Below, one piece after another: positions 40,004 to 46,825 of a DNA stretch of 49,881 bases; within the stretch, counting starts at the first letter, position 1; every line of letters begins with the position of its first letter. Where the stretch lies: IMG/VR virus record IMGVR_UViG_3300033145_000550, positions 1 through 49,881 of that record; one strand, given 5' to 3'. The DNA comes from a virus. Both the position numbers and the translations under genes were made by a program. A model generated the notes under the pieces. The model was not told the origin of the DNA. It was given only the letters and a program-made list of their open reading frames with translations, and ran no database searches.

Positions 40004-40534
40004 ATGACACGGAGGAAAGACGGAACACCGGCGAAGGGAAAATGCACGGATATCGAGCACGCACGGAGACTGGTCCATGTGGCTGATTTGCTCTGTGATG
40101 GCCTTGGACTGCAAGAGATAAGTAAAGATAAGTCGATTATTACCTGGGGAGTAGAGCGGATCCAGATAGGCAGATACATCAAGGAAGCATGGAAAGAGAT
40201 CCACGACTACATGAAAATGAACCAGAAGGAGAAGGTCACGAAGGCTGTGGCGGAGAGGGACCGGCTGAAGGTTCGCGCAATCCTGAAGAAGGATTACAGC
40301 ACAGCATTGAAAGCGATGGACAGCAGGGACAAGATCGAGGGAATACTCAGGGAACGGGAACCGGGATTCCTATTCTCATTCAAGGCAGAGAGCCTGACAC
40401 CACAGGCAAGAGGCAGACTCGAGAAGGAAATGAGTATCGTGTTCGGAGACGACAAGGCAACCGGGACCAGGAAGCCCAGGAAGAAGCCAGCGAAGAAGAA
40501 GGCCAGGAAAAAATCACAGAGGAGGAGACCATGA
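40004..40534 (+). CDS. Putative terminase small subunit
   Basis: A 176-residue protein with an N-terminal helix-turn-helix region (L-L-C-D-G-L-G-L-Q-E-I-S-K-D-K-S-I, then R-I-Q-I-G-R-Y-I-K-E-A-W-K-E-I), followed by a charged helical section A-V-A-E-R-D-R-L-K-V-R-A-I-L-K-K-D-Y-S-T-A-L-K-A and a very basic tail. The layout resembles small terminases that bind packaging sites. It sits 7 kb upstream of the large subunit, unusual but known. A regulator is the alternative. Confidence 0.5.
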   Translation: MTRRKDGTPAKGKCTDIEHARRLVHVADLLCDGLGLQEISKDKSIITWGVERIQIGRYIKEAWKEIHDYMKMNQKEKVTKAVAERDRLKVRAILKKDYSTALKAMDSRDKIEGILREREPGFLFSFKAESLTPQARGRLEKEMSIVFGDDKATGTRKPRKKPAKKKARKKSQRRRP

Positions 40535-40719
40535 AAATAACCGATGAAGAAAAACAGGAGGTAAACAGGGTTCTTACAGAAGCGGAGATGGAATTGCATT
40601 CTATCCTAGAAAGGCATGTTGAGCGTAGAAAAATAGCAAATACCTGGATTGAGGACGAAGATGAAACAGCAAAGGCTTTGCAGGATATTGGTATGGAAAT
40701 TGGGAATCTGAAATTATAA
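40531..40719 (+). CDS. Small acidic hypothetical protein
   Basis: A 62-residue acidic helical protein. ATG 40531 overlaps the previous stop (ATGA) after AGAGGAGGAGACC. A longer frame from 40189 in the same phase runs through the upstream gene in a different frame and is not considered real. AT-richer than neighbours. Unrecognised. Confidence 0.5.
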   Translation: MKITDEEKQEVNRVLTEAEMELHSILERHVERRKIANTWIEDEDETAKALQDIGMEIGNLKL

Positions 40720-40738
40720 TTTACAAAGCGGAGTCTTG

Positions 40739-41038
40739 ATGAGCCGAAAGAGTCTGACAGTGGAAGAGATCAGAGAACGGATCCAGGAGTACGAAGAGAA
40801 GCTCCAGGCTCCGGACCTGACACCAGCGAAGCGGAACTCGGTGAGGACATACCTGAGTATCCTGTGCAAGCGCATAGGCGAGACGAGGACAACGAACCAG
40901 GAGAAGGATCCGGTCCCAGAGGATGATGATGAGGAACAGCCGAAGAAGGAATACATCGGATGCGTCGCACCGGCCAGGAAGAGCAGACACGAGATGATCC
41001 AGGACCTGTGGAAAGACGAGAGGAAGAAGGGATGCTGA
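40739..41038 (+). CDS. Hypothetical acidic protein
   Basis: A 99-residue protein starting at ATG 40739, with an N-terminal S-R-K-S-L-T-V-E-E-I-R-E-R-I helix and an acidic middle with D-D-D-E-E. It overlaps the PAPS-reductase-like gene by 7 bases (ATGCTGA), so the two are coupled. The C-terminus has R-K-S-R-H-E-M-I-Q-D-L-W. Unrecognised. Confidence 0.5.
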   Translation: MSRKSLTVEEIRERIQEYEEKLQAPDLTPAKRNSVRTYLSILCKRIGETRTTNQEKDPVPEDDDEEQPKKEYIGCVAPARKSRHEMIQDLWKDERKKGC

Positions 41039-41805
41039 AAGAGGCAGGATTATTCCAGGACATCGACAAGGTCAAGGAAGCGATCCAGGCTCTCCGGGAC
41101 CATGAGCCGAAGGAAGGATACTACCTGGCGTTCTCGGGAGGGAAGGACAGCATAGTGATATATGATCTGGCGGAGAGAGCAGGCGTAAAGTTCACGGCCT
41201 GGTTTCATTTATCGACAGTGGATCCACCGGAGCTCCTGCGGTACCTCCTGAAGTATTATCCATACCCGAGGATCAGGAGAGTGGTACCGAAGATGACCAT
41301 GTGGAACCTGATCGTGAAAAAGCGGATGCCTCCGACCAGGCTGGCCAGGTACTGCTGTGAGTATTTCAAAGAGAACGGAGGAGAAGGCGGAACAGCGGTC
41401 ACGGGAGTCCGGAGAGCGGAGAGCTCCAAGAGAAGGAAGAGGGAATTATACGAGGAAGCATATGGCGGAAAGCGGATGATCCTGAATCCAATTATCAGCT
41501 GGACGGACCAGGATGTCTGGGAGTACATTCGGACATACAAGATGCCGTACTGCGAACTCTACGATCAGGGAATGAAACGGATCGGATGCATAGGATGCCC
41601 GATGGGACATCCGGACCGGGACTTCAACCGATACCCGAAGTTCAAGAAGTTATACATCCAGGCATTCCAGAGAATGATCGAGAAGAGGAGGGCGGACGGA
41701 TTGAAGACTCAATGGGAGACCGGCCAGGACTGCTACAACTGGTGGGTGAAGAAAGTAGTCAAAGAACCGGACCAGCTCTGCTTCGGATACGGGATGGAGA
41801 ACTGA
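41032..41805 (+). CDS. PAPS/APS-reductase-like PP-loop protein with CC/CxxC cysteines
   Basis: A 257-residue protein of the PAPS reductase/DndC-like family. The PP-loop S-G-G-K-D-S is at 35-40. W-F-H-L-S-T-V-D-P-P-E-L and R-M-P-P-T-R-L-A-R-Y-C-C (C108, C109) follow, then G-V-R-R-A-E-S and C-I-G-C (C186, C189). The CC...CxxC pattern coordinates a 4Fe-4S cluster in APS reductases and DndC. The role could be sulfonucleotide reduction or a DNA modification; phage homologues are common but poorly understood. ATG 41032 overlaps the preceding stop. Confidence 0.82.
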   Translation: MLKEAGLFQDIDKVKEAIQALRDHEPKEGYYLAFSGGKDSIVIYDLAERAGVKFTAWFHLSTVDPPELLRYLLKYYPYPRIRRVVPKMTMWNLIVKKRMPPTRLARYCCEYFKENGGEGGTAVTGVRRAESSKRRKRELYEEAYGGKRMILNPIISWTDQDVWEYIRTYKMPYCELYDQGMKRIGCIGCPMGHPDRDFNRYPKFKKLYIQAFQRMIEKRRADGLKTQWETGQDCYNWWVKKVVKEPDQLCFGYGMEN

Positions 41806-42182
41806 TGAACTGGAAAGACTACAGCAAACACAAGCCGGACCGGGACGGAGAGTATCTGGTCTACGATGGAACATTCGTCCGAGTGGATACCTGGTACGAG
41901 AAAGCACAGGAGTGGATCGATCAATCAGGATACGCAGATCAGGTAACCTACTGGATGCCGTTCCCGGAACCTCCGACGAAGAAGAAGAAGAAGGCAGGAC
42001 CGGAAGGCGGATGGTATCTCTGCCACTTCTGTCACAAGCCGGTGAAGAACGGAGAGCACTGCACCTGCATTGATCAGGGAAGGAGCAAGGGACCGAACTG
42101 CGAGTACAACAAAGAGACGATCTGCTCGATCGAGAAAGAGTATTGTTCCAACGTTAAAATCTGTCCGGCTGGGAGAGTTTAA
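41805..42182 (+). CDS. DUF551-like protein with zinc cysteines
   Basis: A 125-residue protein. The first 65 residues follow DUF551: W-K-D-Y-S-K-H-K-P-D-R-D-G-E-Y-L-V-Y-D-G-T, then V-T-Y-W-M-P-F-P-E-P-P. The C-terminal half has C-H-F-C and C-T-C pairs and six further Cys, likely zinc sites. ATG 41805 overlaps the reductase-like stop as ATGA. Family function unknown; frequent in phage early operons. Confidence 0.68.
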   Translation: MNWKDYSKHKPDRDGEYLVYDGTFVRVDTWYEKAQEWIDQSGYADQVTYWMPFPEPPTKKKKKAGPEGGWYLCHFCHKPVKNGEHCTCIDQGRSKGPNCEYNKETICSIEKEYCSNVKICPAGRV

Positions 42183-42184
42183 CA

Positions 42185-42472
42185 ATGCCGATGATCATGA
42201 GCAGATACCCGAAGGACTGGAACGAAAGACGAGCGATCGTCCGGAAGCGATCAGGGAACCGGTGCGAGCTCTGCAAAGCCAGGAACGGGAAACCTCATCC
42301 GATCACCGGCTCGAAGGTGGTCCTGACCTGCGCACACATGGACGACGAGATGGAATACGGCGAGTACATCTGGAACGATCCGAAGGACCTCCTGGACCTT
42401 TGCCAGAGATGCCATAACAAGATCGACGGACCGAAGAGACGGCATAGGAGAAAGAGGAGGAACAATGGCTGA
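42185..42472 (+). CDS. Small HNH endonuclease
   Basis: A 95-residue HNH protein: R-C-E-L-C-K-A-R, H-P-I-T-G-S-K-V-V-L-T-C-A-H-M-D-D-E, W-N-D-P-K-D-L-L-D-L-C-Q-R-C-H-N-K-I-D. The two C-x-x-C pairs bind structural zinc and the H-N-H core the catalytic metal. In many phages such a nuclease aids terminase or DNA processing. It is followed by a basic tail. Confidence 0.82.
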   Translation: MPMIMSRYPKDWNERRAIVRKRSGNRCELCKARNGKPHPITGSKVVLTCAHMDDEMEYGEYIWNDPKDLLDLCQRCHNKIDGPKRRHRRKRRNNG

Positions 42473-42641
42473 CGTCAAGAGGAGACTGCGTGCACTGGTC
42501 CGGATCCTGCTGGCCAGGAACGCTAGAGCGAACAAGCGGATAGAAAGGATCCTGGATCGGGTGAAGGAACGGCGGATTAAAATAAAGAAAATCCAGCAGG
42601 CGGTGACGGAGATCATGAAAGAGGAGGGACGACGTGGCTGA
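42465..42641 (+). CDS. Very basic small protein
   Basis: A 58-residue, Arg/Lys-rich helical protein starting at ATG 42465, which overlaps the HNH gene end by 8 bases. Ribosome site AGAGGAGGAAC is strong. Likely nucleic-acid binding by charge. Ends overlapping the next GTG start. Unrecognised. Confidence 0.55.
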   Translation: MADVKRRLRALVRILLARNARANKRIERILDRVKERRIKIKKIQQAVTEIMKEEGRRG

Positions 42642-42837
42642 GAAATTATTCTGTGAGGACTGCAAGCACTTCTGTGTGTGCCCTGCGAAGGGAAACACGA
42701 AAGAGAAGATCTGGTGCGAGACACCTGGCGGAAAGGATACCTGGAGGAAGAGAGCGGAACCGATCATCGGGGATCCGTCTTCCAAGAACAAGAACAACGA
42801 CTGCGAGGACTACGATGCCGAAACAAAAAAAGCATAG
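42634..42837 (+). CDS. Small Cys-rich protein
   Basis: A 67-residue protein with C-E-D-C-K-H-F-C-V-C near the start and two more Cys later, likely a zinc-binding fold (H-F in the typical F-C-E-D-C-K-H-F pattern of small phage proteins). Read from GTG 42634 behind GAGGAGGGAC, overlapping the previous stop. Function unknown. Confidence 0.6.
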   Translation: MAEKLFCEDCKHFCVCPAKGNTKEKIWCETPGGKDTWRKRAEPIIGDPSSKNKNNDCEDYDAETKKA

Positions 42838-43024
42838 GCATAACTGGAAAATGTTCCTGCCTCCGAGGAAGAACGATCCGGAGTCCTTTATCATCTGTGC
42901 AGTAAAAACCTGCCAGGAAATCGCATACCTGGGAGCGAAGGACACGGCGAAATTTCTCAAATGGACTGCAGAGGGAACAAAGGGAACCGAGATGAAAGTA
43001 AGCCCAGTCGAGAAAGTATCATAA
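42815..43024 (+). CDS. Small basic hypothetical protein
   Basis: A 69-residue protein starting at ATG 42815, overlapping the preceding gene by 23 bases. It has two Cys (C-A-V-K-T-C) and a Lys-rich start. No recognised domain. Part of the run of coupled genes. Confidence 0.5.
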   Translation: MPKQKKHRHNWKMFLPPRKNDPESFIICAVKTCQEIAYLGAKDTAKFLKWTAEGTKGTEMKVSPVEKVS

Positions 43025-43035
43025 CGGGAGGGATC

Positions 43036-43434
43036 ATGAAAAAATATACCAGGGAAGAGCTGGTCCAGATCTGCAAAGACGCAGTGGTCCCGTGCGAGAA
43101 ATGGGACGACCGGGATTCGTACATGGCCCAGTTATCCATTTCACACATCCACGCTCTGCTGATGGCAGGAGCCAAGTTCGTAGTCGAGAAGGATAAGGGA
43201 TTCCCGGATACGCTCCATGTGAAGTTCCGGAACCTTACCCAGGAACAGAAAGAGAAGTTCAAAGAGCACCAGCTTGAAATCGATAGCAGAAAGGATTATT
43301 TTACAAAGATGGATCCGGAGTACGAGACAGAAATGTTTGACGGGATCGGCATCGACGTGGAGAGCGACTACCTCCGGAGTTATATGCCGACACGGAAAAG
43401 GCTCGACGAGAAGAAAGGGAACGACTGGTACTAG
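43036..43434 (+). CDS. Hypothetical protein
   Basis: A 132-residue protein with M-K-K-Y-T-R-E-E-L-V-Q-I-C-K-D and two further Cys, helical first half and charged second half. ATG 43036 follows CGGGAGGGATC. It ends 11 bases before the transglycosylase gene. Unrecognised. Confidence 0.55.
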   Translation: MKKYTREELVQICKDAVVPCEKWDDRDSYMAQLSISHIHALLMAGAKFVVEKDKGFPDTLHVKFRNLTQEQKEKFKEHQLEIDSRKDYFTKMDPEYETEMFDGIGIDVESDYLRSYMPTRKRLDEKKGNDWY

Positions 43435-43445
43435 AGGGAGGGACG

Positions 43446-44816
43446 ATGGCGACTCAGATACCGAACCTATGCAATAACCCAGAACTGCTGATCAGCATCG
43501 CAGAGAACATGAAGAAGCACGGCGGATCATTCGTCCAGGCCCTGGCACGGAAACTCGAAACAATGATAGACGAGATCGTCGACAGTAAAAAGCGCATGGC
43601 CGGACATCATGGACCGGTACCATCCGGCACGATGGCCTGGAGGAGGAGCGTGAAAATTAAGATCAGCAAGACAGCCTGGACCGCTCTGCTCTGCGTGCAT
43701 CTGGTGACGACAGCCGTGCTGACGATCGGATGGGTAATGTCAAATAGATACGCACGGAAACTCGAAACAATGATAGACGAGATCGTCGACAGTAAAAAGC
43801 GCATGGCGAAAACAGACGAGGACTTCTACCAGGTTTTTAATTACAGGATGACAGTAGGGCGATCGGTCTACCAATGGCGATGGTACCAGCCGTTCGCCAC
43901 ACGGCTCGGAACCCTGTACCTGGACTCGCACTATCCGATGACGGACGAGGAGTACGACGGGATAGTGAAATTGTCCTGGAGGCTGAACCGGTACCTCTGC
44001 ATCCCGAAGGACGACGAAAAGAACTTCGTTCCGCTCGGGGATCTGATCCAGGAGTCTGCGCTGTACCCGGAAGTGAAACACAAGACCGGAGAGTACCTGG
44101 CTCTCGCAGGATTTATGAAGAGCACGACCGACGAAGCGATCAAGATCTACAACAGGGAAGTGAAGCCGATCCGAGGATCAGATCTATACATCGAGGGACT
44201 GAACAGAGCGGACCCGAACCTGAAGGAAATCTTCAAGGATCCGGAGAACGTCGTCCGGCTCTGGTACGTTTACTTCCGCTGGCTCCTGGAGAGGTATGAA
44301 TACAACTGGGAGTTCGCGCTAACGGCGTATCATTTCGGACCAGGGAAGACGGACTACTGGTGGGCGATCGGACTGCGGACCATCCCTCGATATGGATACA
44401 GGCGCATGGGGAAATGGGAGTTCCACTTCATGAAAGGATATTCCAGGAACGTCTTCGAGATAGCGCACAGCCTCTGGCTTGGCGAGAGCAGACCGAGCAG
44501 AGGACTGCACAGGAACGTCGTGGCCTTCCGGAAGGTGAACGAACACCGGCAAGGATTTGTGGATTACCTGAGAATAGAGGTGGAGCATTTCAACGAAGGC
44601 GAAGAGCTGAAGCAGGAAATAAAAGAGCTCAATGAAAAGCACACACACTTCGAGCAGACTACAGAGAAATTACTAGCGACGGCCGGAAAGGGAATGAACA
44701 TGATGCTCGATGCTGAATACTACCAGAAGCGGAAAGCCCTGGAACCGTACAGAAAGATCCGGAACTTCTTCCGGGATGCATGGCGTAATTACCAGGACCA
44801 GAAGGAGGAGGGATGA
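43446..44816 (+). CDS. Membrane-anchored lytic transglycosylase with duplicated N-terminal segment
   Basis: A 456-residue protein. Residues 10-33 (N-N-P-E-L-L-I-S-I-A-E-N-M-K-K-H-G-G-S-F-V-Q-A-L-A) belong to a very common short phage family, here cut off. A 19-residue segment A-R-K-L-E-T-M-I-D-E-I-V-D-S-K-K-R-M-A then appears twice (34-52, 103-121), encoded by an exact 56-bp repeat. A TM helix lies at about 75-97. The C-terminal domain looks like a lysozyme-type transglycosylase with probable catalytic E203 in L-I-Q-E-S-A-L-Y-P-E-V and A-L-T-A-Y-H-F-G-P-G at 291-300. An internal ATG at 43632 would begin just before the TM helix. It may remodel the cell wall during infection or release. Confidence 0.65.
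   Translation: MATQIPNLCNNPELLISIAENMKKHGGSFVQALARKLETMIDEIVDSKKRMAGHHGPVPSGTMAWRRSVKIKISKTAWTALLCVHLVTTAVLTIGWVMSNRYARKLETMIDEIVDSKKRMAKTDEDFYQVFNYRMTVGRSVYQWRWYQPFATRLGTLYLDSHYPMTDEEYDGIVKLSWRLNRYLCIPKDDEKNFVPLGDLIQESALYPEVKHKTGEYLALAGFMKSTTDEAIKIYNREVKPIRGSDLYIEGLNRADPNLKEIFKDPENVVRLWYVYFRWLLERYEYNWEFALTAYHFGPGKTDYWWAIGLRTIPRYGYRRMGKWEFHFMKGYSRNVFEIAHSLWLGESRPSRGLHRNVVAFRKVNEHRQGFVDYLRIEVEHFNEGEELKQEIKELNEKHTHFEQTTEKLLATAGKGMNMMLDAEYYQKRKALEPYRKIRNFFRDAWRNYQDQKEEG
43545..43600 (+). repeat. 56-bp direct repeat, copy 1
   Basis: Identical to 43752-43807 without mismatch, third codon positions included, and in the same frame 207 bases apart. It flanks the TM segment of the transglycosylase gene. 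Confidence 0.95.
43752..43807 (+). repeat. 56-bp direct repeat, copy 2
   Basis: Second copy of the 43545-43600 repeat. Encodes A-R-K-L-E-T-M-I-D-E-I-V-D-S-K-K-R-M-A immediately before the soluble catalytic part. Confidence 0.95.
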
Positions 44817-44819
44817 ACA

Positions 44820-45017
44820 ATGAAAAAGATAAAACTGTGGCAAGCGATTCTGGGACTTATCCTGACAGTGCTGACGATCGCAGGAATGATCATCGGTCAC
44901 GTAAAAAGAGAAAACAAGATCGAAAGGTCGGTCCCAGAGGGAGCGGTGGTGATCGAGCAAACAGTTATCGGCAGTCCAGGAACGACAATAACAAAAAGTA
45001 TCACGGTGCCTGAATGA
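44820..45017 (+). CDS. Small single-TM protein
   Basis: A 65-residue protein with one TM helix (residues about 7-26), basic turn and a small beta-rich C-terminal part outside the membrane (V-V-I-E-Q-T-V-I-G-S-P-G-T-T-I-T-K). N-in topology would put the tail in the periplasm. Its stop overlaps the ASCH gene start as ATGA. Function unknown, envelope context. Confidence 0.55.
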   Translation: MKKIKLWQAILGLILTVLTIAGMIIGHVKRENKIERSVPEGAVVIEQTVIGSPGTTITKSITVPE

Positions 45018-45424
45018 AAGTTATATCCATACGACAGCCCTGGGCGGATGCGATCATACACGGAGGCAAGGACATCGAGAACAGGAACTGGGCCACGAAG
45101 TTCCGAGGCCGGATCCTGATCCATGCCAGCAAGAAGGTAGACTACAATGCGCCGGACGATCTGCTCCTGGACTTTCTGAAACCAGGCCGGATGGTGGTGG
45201 GCGGAATGATCGGATCCGTAACGATCACGGACTGCGTGGAGAAGAGCAAGAGCAAATGGTTCGATGGACCATACGGCTTCGTCCTGAAGGATCCAGAGCC
45301 GATGAAATTATATCCATGCAATGGACAACTCGGGATCTGGGAATTTGTAGACGAACATTGTCAATTAATAACAGGAGGACAGCATGAACAAAACACTGCT
45401 GAACGAACTGATCCAGCCAGGTGA
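45014..45424 (+). CDS. ASCH-domain protein
   Basis: A 136-residue protein with the ASCH fold: M-K-V-I-S-I-R-Q-P-W-A-D-A-I-I-H-G-G-K-D-I-E-N-R (start), then F-R-G-R-I-L-I-H-A-S-K-K, and closing G-P-Y-G-F-V-L-K-D-P and G-Q-L-G-I-W-E-F. ASCH proteins bind RNA or modified nucleosides and some hydrolyse N4-acetylcytidine. Its 3' end overlaps the following gene by 41 bases. Confidence 0.82.
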   Translation: MKVISIRQPWADAIIHGGKDIENRNWATKFRGRILIHASKKVDYNAPDDLLLDFLKPGRMVVGGMIGSVTITDCVEKSKSKWFDGPYGFVLKDPEPMKLYPCNGQLGIWEFVDEHCQLITGGQHEQNTAERTDPAR

Positions 45425-46019
45425 CTGGATCCTCTCTATGCCGACCAAGAGAGGGATGCGATCGGCGAAACTTTGGAGACGGATCAAGTACTCGGTCACG
45501 TTCTTTTTTATCCGGATGGTCTCGGCCTGCCGGTGGATCCACGTGTCGCACGCAGACCGGACCAAGAAGGGCCTGGTCTTCTTCTCGACGGAACCACCGA
45601 AGGCAAAGGACCTGACCTTCGAGGATTACATGGACGCTGACATCCTGGTGATGCGCAGAGTCCGGCCGGACACGAAACAGCTCTGGCCCTGGACTGCAGG
45701 ACAACAGAAGAAGGCGAGAGACGAGTGGAAGAAGAAGTACAGAGGGAAGAGTTACGACATACCTCAACTGCCAGCCATGCTCGGGAACTGGCTCCTGGGA
45801 ATCAAGCGGAGCAAGATGTACTTCGATCTGCAACCGAACAGATTCGTCTGCTCGACATCGACGGCCGGACTCGAGAGAGCGACTGGCGTGAATACCTTTG
45901 GCAAGATCCACGAAGGCCGGATCAATCCCGGAGACATCCTGCGGAACAAGTCCAGGATGAAAGCCTGCCGGATCAAGAACGGCAAACTCATCTTCATGGA
46001 TGCCAGGGCGTACCGGTGA
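45384..46019 (+). CDS. YiiX-like permuted papain-fold protein (NlpC/P60 relative)
   Basis: A 211-residue protein resembling permuted NlpC/P60 (YiiX/DUF830) enzymes. N-terminal P-G-D-W-I-L (12-17) and W-I-H-V-S-H-A-D with H53/H56 carry the His side of the active site. The Cys lies C-terminal at F-V-C-S-T-S-T-A-G (C156), the order expected of a circularly permuted papain fold. A hydrophobic stretch (about 38-48) could be a membrane contact. Possibly a cell-envelope amidase or a thioesterase; activity not proven by sequence. Confidence 0.62.
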   Translation: MNKTLLNELIQPGDWILSMPTKRGMRSAKLWRRIKYSVTFFFIRMVSACRWIHVSHADRTKKGLVFFSTEPPKAKDLTFEDYMDADILVMRRVRPDTKQLWPWTAGQQKKARDEWKKKYRGKSYDIPQLPAMLGNWLLGIKRSKMYFDLQPNRFVCSTSTAGLERATGVNTFGKIHEGRINPGDILRNKSRMKACRIKNGKLIFMDARAYR

Positions 46020-46207
46020 GCCAGGGTGGAATGTTCTCGACGACCTGCAGGTGGACACCAGCAGACGGCCAGGCCGATGTCTGGCTGACGGACTGCAAAA
46101 ACATCCAGGACGACACGAACGGATATCCGGGACTGCATCTGCACCGATGTCCGGACTGCAAAAAGCAGATAGAACTTGTGCCGATCGACTGGGAGAAAAT
46201 AGCTTGA
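46016..46207 (+). CDS. Small zinc-ribbon protein
   Basis: A 63-residue protein read from GTG 46016 (or ATG 46031), overlapping the previous stop. It has T-T-C-R-W, D-C-K-N and H-R-C-P-D-C-K-K, forming a probable zinc site. No other domain. The promoter at 46204 begins within its last codons. Confidence 0.5.
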   Translation: MSQGGMFSTTCRWTPADGQADVWLTDCKNIQDDTNGYPGLHLHRCPDCKKQIELVPIDWEKIA

Positions 46208-46232
46208 CACCGGTGAATTTTATGAGTATATT
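46204..46232 (+). promoter_or_regulatory. Sigma-70-like promoter
   Basis: TTGACA at 46204-46209 and TATATT at 46227-46232 with the ideal 17-base spacing, 30 bases before the ATG of the secreted-peptide gene at 46262. It drives the envelope genes upstream of terminase. Confidence 0.75.
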
Positions 46233-46261
46233 AAAACCAGTAGTAACTACAGGAGGAACGT

Positions 46262-46591
46262 ATGAAAAAATTCACAGCGATCGCATTCGTCTTGCTCTTA
46301 ATGCTTGCTGTCGGGATCTCGACGGAAAATCTGTTCATTCAGTCGGGGCCGGAACTCGGGACCATATCGGAAACGATCATCCTCGAGGACCACAATGAAA
46401 TCCAGATCTGCATCGAACAGGAACTCCCGATCGCCGAAGCGGACTTGTCCGTCGAGGCTCTCCACGACAATTCCGAAAATCACCAGAACTCGGAAGACGT
46501 CTACGCAAGCCACAGCACATTCGGAATCGAGGATGGATGCCCAGGGATCACAGCCCCGAAGCATTTGTTCTATCCGCACATCGACATCTAA
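46262..46591 (+). CDS. Secreted or membrane-anchored peptide
   Basis: A 109-residue protein with an N-terminal signal-like hydrophobic segment (residues 4-20, F-T-A-I-A-F-V-L-L-L-M-L-A-V-G-I) and an acidic remainder with two Cys (I-C-I-E, D-G-C-P). An AGGAGGAACGT site precedes ATG 46262, and a terminator at 46620 follows. A small exported protein expressed from its own promoter; a role in superinfection exclusion is conceivable but only inferred. Confidence 0.6.
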   Translation: MKKFTAIAFVLLLMLAVGISTENLFIQSGPELGTISETIILEDHNEIQICIEQELPIAEADLSVEALHDNSENHQNSEDVYASHSTFGIEDGCPGITAPKHLFYPHIDI

Positions 46592-46619
46592 CAGTAAGAT
46601 AATAAATCTCCCACATAAG

Positions 46620-46651
46620 AGCCGACCAGTACAAGCTGGTTGGCTTTTTTT
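46620..46651 (+). terminator. Intrinsic terminator
   Basis: AGCCGACCAG (46620-46629) pairs with CTGGTTGGCT (46636-46645, one G-U) across TACAAG and is followed by a T run. It ends the transcript from the promoter at 46204. Confidence 0.85.
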
Positions 46652-46669
46652 ATGTCCAGAGGAGCGAGC

Positions 46670-46825
46670 ATGAACGAAATATGGAATCAATTCATGGACG
46701 ACTACATAGCAGGGAAGCTGAAGGGAGAACCGTACGAGGGACTGAACACTACGAACACACGCAGACTACTCCGGGCCTTCTGGTTCTATCTCAAAGAGAA
46801 AGGCCTGACGAAGGAGGACACATGA
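46670..46825 (+). CDS. Small hypothetical protein before the lipoprotein
   Basis: A 51-residue helical protein, ATG 46670 after GAGGAGCGAGC. Its stop overlaps the lipoprotein ATG (ATGA). No domain is recognised. With the terminator immediately upstream, its transcription must depend on read-through or a promoter not seen. Confidence 0.5.
   Translation: MNEIWNQFMDDYIAGKLKGEPYEGLNTTNTRRLLRAFWFYLKEKGLTKEDT

Noticed and set aside
40189-40530. Alternative plus-strand frame overlapping the putative small terminase
   Set aside because: Only the part from ATG 40531 has a ribosome site; the upstream part is low-complexity and lies in another frame of a better gene.
45225-46058. Minus-strand frame of 277 codons opposite the ASCH and papain-fold genes
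   Set aside because: The plus-strand genes have recognisable domains and coupled starts; the antisense frame has neither.
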